From DATFVJ01 sp963851085 (GTDB lineage: Bacteria; Actinomycetota; Actinomycetes; Streptosporangiales; Streptosporangiaceae), in assembly GCA_963851085.1 (NCBI GenBank), contig CAWKNX010000010.1, forward strand, positions 434,001 through 498,000: 64,000 nucleotides of DNA. Direction: 5' to 3'. The notes beneath the pieces are model-generated. The model made no database searches. It was not told the DNA's origin and saw only the letters and a list, made by a program, of their open reading frames with translations. Shown piece after piece: positions 58,585-64,000 of the stretch. The translations under genes and the position numbers were made by a program. How positions within the stretch are numbered: the first letter of the stretch is position 1; each line of letters begins with the position of its first letter.

Positions 58585-59031
58585 GTGAACGTGCTTGCAG
58601 ACGTGATCTCACCCGAGGAGCTCGCCGTCTGGCGGAGCTTGCAGCGGGCCCAGGTCACGATTATGCGCCGGATCGAGGCCGAACTGCTCGAGCGGCACGA
58701 CCTCGCGCTGGCCTCCTTCGACGTGTTGCAGCAGCTAGCGCAGACTCCGGGGCAGCGGCTGCGCATGAATGACCTGGCCGACCGGGTGCTGCTCTCACGC
58801 AGCGGCCTTACCAGGCTGGTGGACCGGCTGGAGCGGGAGGGCCTGGTCGAAAGGCACGCGTGCCCGAGCGACGCCCGCGGCCTGTTCGCGGTGCTCACCG
58901 TGCCTGGGCGCCGCCGTCTCGAGGGCGCGACGCCGACCTATCACCAGTGCATCCGCGAGTGCTTCCTCGACCGCATCGGCGCCGACGAGCTTCGGCGGGT
59001 CGCGGCCACCGCGTCGAAGCTGGCCGAGTAA
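58585..59031 (+). CDS. MarR-family transcriptional regulator
   Basis: A 148-residue winged-HTH regulator: dimerisation helix at the N-terminus, HTH with LRMNDLADRVLLSRSGLTRLVDRLEREGLVER (about 60-90), the wing SDARGLFAVLTVPGRR, and a C-terminal helix. MarR proteins usually respond to phenolic or oxidising ligands. GTG at 58585 is taken as start. It is divergent from the duplicated heptose leader, so it could regulate that segment; no ligand or operator is identified. Confidence 0.9.
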   Translation: MNVLADVISPEELAVWRSLQRAQVTIMRRIEAELLERHDLALASFDVLQQLAQTPGQRLRMNDLADRVLLSRSGLTRLVDRLEREGLVERHACPSDARGLFAVLTVPGRRRLEGATPTYHQCIRECFLDRIGADELRRVAATASKLAE

Positions 59032-59238
59032 CCGCTCCGGCCGGGCCAACGGGCCAACGGGCCAAGGGGCCAACGGAGCAGGGGGCCAACGGAGCAGGGG
59101 CCAAGGAAGCGGGCGAGCCCAGCGAGGCCCGCCGGGGCACCGGAGCGGGCCGCGCGCGATGTCACAGCTCGCCGCCCGGCCGTGTCTTCACGGGTAGGCG
59201 GGTACGCAGCCGAGCCCGCAGGGTCCGGAGGAGGTCAG
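59032..59238. repeat. GC-rich short tandem repeat after marR
   Basis: 59042-59107 carries a chain of degenerate units related to GGGCCAAC and GGAGCAGG. No gene is supported here; the frames are spurious. Confidence 0.6.
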
Positions 59239-59406
59239 ATGGCACGCATTTCGCCGCTCCAGGCGCGCAGCCTGAGGTCCGCAGTCGATACCGCCGCCTT
59301 CGGCTTGACCGGGCAGGGTTTCCCTGACCGCTGCACGGTGCCCCGGCGGCGACCGTGCGCACGGCCAGCAGCCGGCCGGGAGGATCGGTCCCATGGCCGG
59401 AGCTGA
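59239..59406 (+). pseudogene. Possible remnant of a carboxymuconolactone-decarboxylase-like gene
   Basis: A 55-codon frame with a strong ribosome site (GGAGGAGG) before its ATG, overlapping the sigma factor start. Its opening MARISPLQARSLRSAV resembles the start of proteins often encoded beside ECF41 sigma factors, but the rest is Arg-rich and unlike them. It may be a gene whose body was deleted. The evidence is weak. Confidence 0.25.
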
Positions 59407-60301
59407 GCAGGGCGCGCAGCGCGGCGCCGGGCCCGCCGCGGGGGTATTCGAGCAGCACAGGAACCTCCTCTTCGGCGTCGCCTACCGGATGCTGGGAAGT
59501 GTCGCGGACGCCGAGGACGTCGTGCAGGATGCCTGGCTTCGATGGAGCGGGGCGGACCGCTCCGATGTCGCGCAGCCGCGCGCCTACTTGATCAGGATCG
59601 TCACGAACACCGCGCTGAACCGGCTCCGGTCCGCGCGGGCACAGCGCGAGTCGTATATCGGCCCCTGGCTGCCGGAGCCGCTTCTCGTCGCCCCGGACAT
59701 TGCCGACGATGTCGAGACCGCCGAGTCGGTGTCGATGGCGATGCTGGTGGTGCTCGAGACACTGACGCCGCTGGAGCGAGCGGTGTTCGTGCTCCACGAG
59801 GTGTTCGGCTACGGCCACGGTGAGATCGCCGCGTCACTCGGGCGCAGCGAGGCGAGCGTGCGCCAGGTTGCGCACCGGGCGCGAGAGCATGTGCAGGCCC
59901 GCCGGCCGCGGTTCGCCGCCGGCCGGGCAGAGCAGCGCCAGGTGACCGAGCAGTTCCTCGCCGCGTGCGTGGGCGGTGATCTCGGGCAGCTGATGTCCCT
60001 GCTCGCGCCGGGCGTCCGGCTGACCTCCGACTCCGGCGGCAAGGCGAAGGCGCCGCGGCGGATCATCGTGGGCGCGGACAAGGTCGCGCGCTTCCTGGTG
60101 GCCATCGCGGGCGATGCGGCCGGTTTGCGGATCGACATCGCGGATGTCAACGGCGGCAAGGGGATCGTCGGGTTCGACGGCGCGACGCCGGTCGTGGTGC
60201 TGACATTCGACGTCGCCGACGGTCAGGTCCAGGGGCTGTACCTGGTGAACAATCCGGACAAGCTGAACGCGCTCGCAGACGGCCCGCGGCTGCGCAGGTA
60301 G
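59393..60301 (+). CDS. ECF41-like (SigJ-type) sigma factor with SnoaL-like extension
   Basis: A 302-residue sigma factor. Region 2 (FEQHRNLLFGVAYRMLGSVADAEDVVQDAWLRW) and region 4 (ALERAVFVLHEVFGY-type sequence, GHGEIAASLGRSEASVRQVAHRARE) are followed by a 110-residue SnoaL-like domain (about 185-300). The family's regulatory motifs are recognisable as SDSGGKAKAP and the near-terminal NNPDKL. In ECF41 factors this C-terminal extension replaces a separate anti-sigma protein. The usual partner oxidoreductase/decarboxylase gene is missing or reduced to the short frame upstream. Confidence 0.9.
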   Translation: MAGAEQGAQRGAGPAAGVFEQHRNLLFGVAYRMLGSVADAEDVVQDAWLRWSGADRSDVAQPRAYLIRIVTNTALNRLRSARAQRESYIGPWLPEPLLVAPDIADDVETAESVSMAMLVVLETLTPLERAVFVLHEVFGYGHGEIAASLGRSEASVRQVAHRAREHVQARRPRFAAGRAEQRQVTEQFLAACVGGDLGQLMSLLAPGVRLTSDSGGKAKAPRRIIVGADKVARFLVAIAGDAAGLRIDIADVNGGKGIVGFDGATPVVVLTFDVADGQVQGLYLVNNPDKLNALADGPRLRR

Positions 60302-60378
60302 CCGCCCTTGTTCCTTGATGGCCCGCAGGGCGGCATATCGAACGACCTCAATATGTACCATTGCCCTGCCATGGCGCG

Positions 60379-60437
60379 TTTCGTGATCGCGGTAACTTAC
60401 CTGCGGTATTCGCCGAAAAGTTACCGCGATCATGAAA
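60379..60437. repeat. 59-bp palindromic intergenic repeat, copy C
   Basis: Arms TTTCGTGATCGCGGTAACTT and its near-complement AAGTTACCGCGATCATGAAA (one mismatch) enclose a 19-base centre. It is related to copies A and B. As in copy B, TCAATATGTACCAT lies to its left, here 17 bases away. Confidence 0.9.
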
Positions 60438-60475
60438 GCCCGGCGCCACACGGGTCGCTGTCATTGCCTGAATTG

Positions 60476-60527
60476 TGATCGATGGCCCGCTGGGCGGCAT
60501 ATATGCCGCCCAGCGGGCCATCGATCA
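60476..60527. repeat. Perfect 52-bp palindrome
   Basis: Each half reads TGATCGATGGCCCGCTGGGC then GGCATA; the second half is the exact complement with no loop. The word GATGGCCCGC recurs at 60319. Such a long perfect palindrome forms a stable hairpin in RNA on either strand and may end transcription of both converging genes. Confidence 0.95.
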
Positions 60528-60674
60528 TGAAGGATTGCCCGAAGCGCAACGGGCGGCGAGGACGTTACGCCCTCGCCGCCCGCACCTCGAATGCGGCGTG
60601 CCGCGGCAGACGTAGGACGGTGCCGGGTCCGGGAGCGGGGCGCAGTGCGGCAGCCGTTAGGGAGGTGTTTGGTT

Positions 60675-62264
60675 CTACTTCACGGGCTCGCCGGTCGCGG
60701 GGTTGAGGATCAGCGGGCGGAAGTCCGGTTGACCGAAGCTCAGCATGCCGCCGAGCGAGCCAGCCAGAGCGTCGAACGAACCACCGCCGACACGCTGCCC
60801 GCCGAGCCAGTTGTCCTCGATGAACCTGGTGATCGAGGACTGGTCGGTCGCCGTGTTGTCGATGTAGTTGACCTTCGCGTAAGGCGAGATCACCATCATG
60901 GGCAGCCGCTGGCCGTAGCCGCAGCGGTCCTGGTATCCGCTGAGCGGCGTGCCGTTGCCGCACACGCCCGGCCCGTTGAGCGCGTCGGTCGCCGGGTCGG
61001 CCGAGGAGTTGATGATCGGCGGCATCACGTGGTCGTACCAGCCGTCCGAGTCGTCATAGTTGATCACGATCGCGGTGTCCCGCCAGTACTTCGAGCGCTC
61101 GATCGAGTTGATCGTGCTCACGAGGAACTGCTGCTCATCGATCGGGTCGGAGTATCCGGCATGCCCGTCCTGGTACGCGGCCGCCTTGACGAAGCTGACC
61201 GCGGGCAGGTGGCCGCCTGCGAGAGCCTTGCCCAACCACGACAGGTCGTACTGGTGGTTGGCCGGACCGTTGTACCCGACCTCTGCCAGGTTCTTGGGCG
61301 CCACGTGGTGCGGGTTGGCAGTGGAGGCGTAGTACTCGAACGGCTCGTGGTGCGGGATGTAGTCCGTGACCGTCGCGCCGCCGATGTTGGTGTGGCTGGT
61401 GCCGCAGACGGCCGCGCCGCTGGCCGAGGTGCTGGTGGGCGCGAAGCCGCCCTCGAACCAGCCCCAGGTGAGGCCGTGGGCGTTGAGCAGGTCGCCGATG
61501 TTGGGGCCGGTCATCTTGAGCAGCGTGCCGTTGCGGTTGGAGCAGTCGTCGAAGTAGGGGTCCTGGTCGCTGTACACGGTGCCGATCCCGCTGGCGTCCG
61601 GGGAGCCGACCACACCGAGGTCGGGCACCACCTGGCCCGCGCTGTTCAGCCCGACCCCGCCGTGGGTCTGGCCGGAGACCAGGTTGAGCGCGCCAGGCGT
61701 GGACGGGCCGAACGTGGTGTCGTAGGAGTTGTCGCTCATCGAGAACCGCTGCGCGTAATTCCACAGCCCGGTGACGGTGTTGCCGTCGTAGTAGTCCATG
61801 ACCAGGCCCGGCGGGTGGGCCTCGGGTGCCGAGCATCCGCTGTTGCCGGTGAACTGGACGAACTTGTCCATCAGGCCGCCGTCCAGCGCCTTCTGCTCGG
61901 CTGTGTAGGCGTGGTCCTGATCGCAGGTGAGTGCCTCGGCGGGGCTGAGCCGCTGCGGGTTGAACTCGTTCGGGTTGTGCGTCAGGAGAGCCTCGGAGAG
62001 GCCGTTCACGCCCGGTGTGCCAGCCTTGGCGTGAAACGGCTGGCCGTCGGTGTTGGCTGCGTTGGGGTACGTGCCGAAGTAATGGTCGAAACTGACGTTC
62101 TCCTGGAATATCACGACGACGTGCTTGATTGGCGTGCCGGTGCGGCCACCCGGTTGCTGGCTGAGCGGCGACGTGGTCGCGGCGGTCGCCGCGGCGGCGC
62201 CACCTGCGACGGCGAGGGCACCTGCCGCGCCGAGCGCGAGTGCACCCTTGAGAGACTTGCGCAT
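60675..62264 (-). CDS. Secreted phosphoesterase (phospholipase C-like, PF04185)
   Basis: A 529-residue exported protein with a signal peptide (MRKSLKGALALGAAGALAVAGG, cleaved near AATAATT). The phosphoesterase domain opens with KHVVVIFQENVSFDHYFGTYPN, the metal/nucleophile region of the phospholipase C/acid phosphatase family, and continues with SMSDNSYDTTFGPSTPGALNLVSGQ, PHHEPFEYYAS and IVINYDDSDGWYDHV (metal site). It may release phosphate from phospholipids or other phosphoesters outside the cell. The 275 bases upstream (62265-62538) are shared with the divergent acyltransferase gene. Confidence 0.93.
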   Translation of the reverse strand: MRKSLKGALALGAAGALAVAGGAAAATAATTSPLSQQPGGRTGTPIKHVVVIFQENVSFDHYFGTYPNAANTDGQPFHAKAGTPGVNGLSEALLTHNPNEFNPQRLSPAEALTCDQDHAYTAEQKALDGGLMDKFVQFTGNSGCSAPEAHPPGLVMDYYDGNTVTGLWNYAQRFSMSDNSYDTTFGPSTPGALNLVSGQTHGGVGLNSAGQVVPDLGVVGSPDASGIGTVYSDQDPYFDDCSNRNGTLLKMTGPNIGDLLNAHGLTWGWFEGGFAPTSTSASGAAVCGTSHTNIGGATVTDYIPHHEPFEYYASTANPHHVAPKNLAEVGYNGPANHQYDLSWLGKALAGGHLPAVSFVKAAAYQDGHAGYSDPIDEQQFLVSTINSIERSKYWRDTAIVINYDDSDGWYDHVMPPIINSSADPATDALNGPGVCGNGTPLSGYQDRCGYGQRLPMMVISPYAKVNYIDNTATDQSSITRFIEDNWLGGQRVGGGSFDALAGSLGGMLSFGQPDFRPLILNPATGEPVK

Positions 62265-62538
62265 CCATAACCTCCCTGGTCAATGCCACGCCGACAATGG
62301 CCGGGTCAGGATCCGGGCAAGTGAACAGGACGGTGCTTGCAGGCAAATTCACGAGCAATTCTGCTGACCGATGACAGTATGCCTGCCACGCCCATCTGGT
62401 TCGGTGTCCGGCCGGGGTTCGGCGGGGGCTCGGCGGCCCGCCCGGAAGTGCCCAGGGCCAGAGTCTTTCTTGACCATATGCTGACTGTTTGCTGGTAAGT
62501 GCTTGCCCTGCGGGTCCGGGGCGGTAGCCTGCCCCTCC

Positions 62539-64000
62539 GTGTCCGATTCAGCAAGTGCCACAGTCGCCTCGGTCCGGCAGGCACCGGTGGGCGCACCGGG
62601 GCCGCGGCTCGGCTGGCTGGACGCGTTGCGCGGGATAGCCGTGCTCTTCGTCGTCTTCGAGCACCTCAGCTTCAGCGAGATGACCGGTGTTCGCGCCGCG
62701 ATCAGCCCGTGGTTTTCCCCCGGTCTGTACGGGATCATGGTGTTCTTCATGGTCAGCGGCTACATCGTGCCCGCATCTCTCGAGCGACGCGGCAGCGTGC
62801 GCCGATTCTGGGTCAGCCGGGTGTTCCGCCTCTACCCCCTGTTCGTGGTCGCGGTCATGATCAAGATCGTGCTGGCCAGCTTCCATCTGGCCACCAACAC
62901 GGTGAGCGACGTCGGTGCGTCGGCGGTGGGGCACATCCTGATGCTTCAGGACCTCCTCGGCGTCCCCAACATGATCAATGTGCTGTGGACGCTGTCCTTC
63001 GAGATGGCGTTCTACCTGCTTGTCACCTTCCTGTTCGTGGCGGGGGTTCACCAGCGGAGCGCGCGGCTCGCGGCCGGCTTCGCGGCCGCCTCCGTCGCAG
63101 GCGGGGCGATCTTGCCCCAGGCGGCGCTATCGCACAGCTTCGCCGGGACCCGCGCGGTAGCCACGGCCGTGACCGTGCTGGTCCTCGTGAGCCTGGCAGG
63201 CGCCGTGAGCGGTCGTCGCGGTCCGCGTACCGCTGGCGCGGCACTGGCGGGAGGCACGGCGCTGGTCTTGCTCTCGTTCAACAGCCGGGTGAACGCATGG
63301 GAGGGATTCGCGATCCTGGCGGCCATGTTCACCGGAACTGTCATGTGCCGGGCGGATCGTGGCCAGATCAGCTGGGCCAAGGCAGTTGGCACGGCGGGCA
63401 CCGTGTGCCTGCTCGCGGTGACCAGCGGATGGTGGCACCTGGCACAGCACAGGGGCGCGATGACGGCGGTGTACCAGCGTCAGTGGGCGATATCGAGCCT
63501 GCTCGCGGCGGCGACGTTCGCGGCCGGGATGGCATGGCGCAAGCGTGACATGCCGCGCCTCCTGACGTGGCTCGGCATGATCAGCTACTCGGTGTACCTC
63601 ATCCACATGCTCATGATCGACGTCCTTGTTCGGCTCCCGTGGACGCGGACGCGGCCCTCGCTGCCCGTCCAGGTTGCGATAACGGTGGCCTTCCTGTGCC
63701 TGCTGCTCGGCTGCTGCGCGATGACATACCGGTTCGTGGAGGCGCCAATGCAGCGGGTGGGCCGGCGTGTCGCTGCCCGCCTGGAGTCCAGGTTCGGTCC
63801 GGACCTGCTCAGCGCCGCGCGGAGCGGGCCGCGGCTTCCGCCGTCATCCCGGCCGGCGGCTGACGGCGCCCTGGCCGGGCCCCTCCTCGGCACGGGTGCC
63901 CGTACCGGTGCCGGGCGGGCTGGTCGCACCGGGCGGGCTGGTGGCACCGGGGTGCGCGCCGTGGCCAGGAAGGACGTGCCACGCGGTGAGCACCTCGGCG
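62539..64000 (+). CDS. Acyltransferase family 3 membrane protein (3' end outside window)
   Basis: A GTG at 62539 opens a frame that stays open to the right edge (487 codons). The protein begins RLGWLDALRGIAVLFVVFEHL, with the Asp-Ala-Leu-Arg-Gly start and the active-site His of OafA/NodX-type acyltransferases. About ten membrane segments follow, including GIMVFFMVSGYIVP, RVFRLYPLFVVAVMIKIVL and MISYSVYLIHMLMIDVL. The last visible 60 residues are a Gly/Arg/Ala-rich cytoplasmic tail. Such enzymes add acyl groups to exported polysaccharides or other envelope molecules. Overlapping frames on both strands here are shadows of this gene. Confidence 0.88.
   Translation, partial: MSDSASATVASVRQAPVGAPGPRLGWLDALRGIAVLFVVFEHLSFSEMTGVRAAISPWFSPGLYGIMVFFMVSGYIVPASLERRGSVRRFWVSRVFRLYPLFVVAVMIKIVLASFHLATNTVSDVGASAVGHILMLQDLLGVPNMINVLWTLSFEMAFYLLVTFLFVAGVHQRSARLAAGFAAASVAGGAILPQAALSHSFAGTRAVATAVTVLVLVSLAGAVSGRRGPRTAGAALAGGTALVLLSFNSRVNAWEGFAILAAMFTGTVMCRADRGQISWAKAVGTAGTVCLLAVTSGWWHLAQHRGAMTAVYQRQWAISSLLAAATFAAGMAWRKRDMPRLLTWLGMISYSVYLIHMLMIDVLVRLPWTRTRPSLPVQVAITVAFLCLLLGCCAMTYRFVEAPMQRVGRRVAARLESRFGPDLLSAARSGPRLPPSSRPAADGALAGPLLGTGARTGAGRAGRTGRAGGTGVRAVARKDVPRGEHLG

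Larger units (their letters stand above)
60302..60674. other. Repeat-packed intergenic region
   Basis: About 370 bases with no gene, between the ECF41-like gene and the convergent phosphoesterase gene. It contains TCAATATGTACCAT at 60348-60361, palindromic repeat copy C at 60379-60437, and a perfect 52-bp palindrome at 60476-60527. The words GATGGCCCGC and GGGCGGC recur inside it and also near 26070. Confidence 0.8.

Noticed and set aside
62499..63548. 349-codon plus frame at the acyltransferase locus
   Set aside because: It is out of frame with the GTG-started acyltransferase, which has clear motifs and membrane segments to the right edge.

Overview
The window comes from a high-GC actinobacterium. 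The evidence is a mycothiol gene (mshB) and many actinobacterial families: DUF6113, DUF3040, DUF3117, DUF397 with DUF5753 regulators, and DUF574 methyltransferases. The order O-methyltransferase, sigE, anti-sigma factor, RseB-like protein, HtrA, TatB, Mrp also matches Streptomyces-type chromosomes. GTG and TTG starts are common, and many neighbouring genes overlap by 4 bases. I saw no tRNA, rRNA, CRISPR array, phage module or transposase, so this looks like chromosome rather than an island. Several genes are decayed.

Layout. 1-18 kb is a signalling region: a hybrid histidine kinase (cut by the left edge), a response regulator, two paralogous PAS-GAF-SpoIIE phosphatases, a SigR-like sigma factor, a GAF-ANTAR protein with a perfect 21-bp tandem repeat in its C-terminus, and a coupled MerR-receiver / double-KaiC ATPase pair. 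A decayed anti-sigma-type ATPase, a broken NDH-2 gene, a GT4 glycosyltransferase and a LigD-type polymerase are mixed in. 18-31 kb is metabolic: an S9 peptidase, mshB, rocD joined to a ddaH remnant, cysS, dapC-fdxA, a methyltransferase, a lysozyme-fold protein and dapD. 31-36 kb holds two LOG-family genes, a degenerate FolP-like protein, a DivIVA-like membrane protein with a probable frameshift, and tag. 35.5-38.2 kb holds a DUF574 methyltransferase and XRE/DUF397 genes with shared dyad operators and a strong terminator.

39-49.4 kb contains an enoyl-CoA hydratase, DUF3117-pepA and the sigE envelope-stress locus. 49.7-57 kb is a tightly coupled nine-gene minus-strand operon. Its isomerase, kinase, phosphatase and nucleotidyltransferase match the route to an activated D-glycero-D-manno-heptose. 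A transaldolase, an epimerase, two methyltransferases and a polyprenyl-sugar-type GT2 suggest the heptose is modified and built into a glycan or metabolite. The first two genes of this operon and its leader were duplicated upstream (57.3-58.5 kb), and the glycosyltransferase copy there has a 1,014-bp in-frame deletion. The right end has a MarR regulator, an ECF41-like sigma factor, a secreted phosphoesterase and an acyltransferase cut by the right edge.

The least explained material is non-coding. A family of about 57-bp palindromes occurs at 18.2, 26.0 and 60.4 kb. It is accompanied by other palindromes, including a perfect 52-bp one at 60,476-60,527, and by a pair of inverted repeats around 25.7-26.2 kb. 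These look like REP- or MITE-type intergenic elements.
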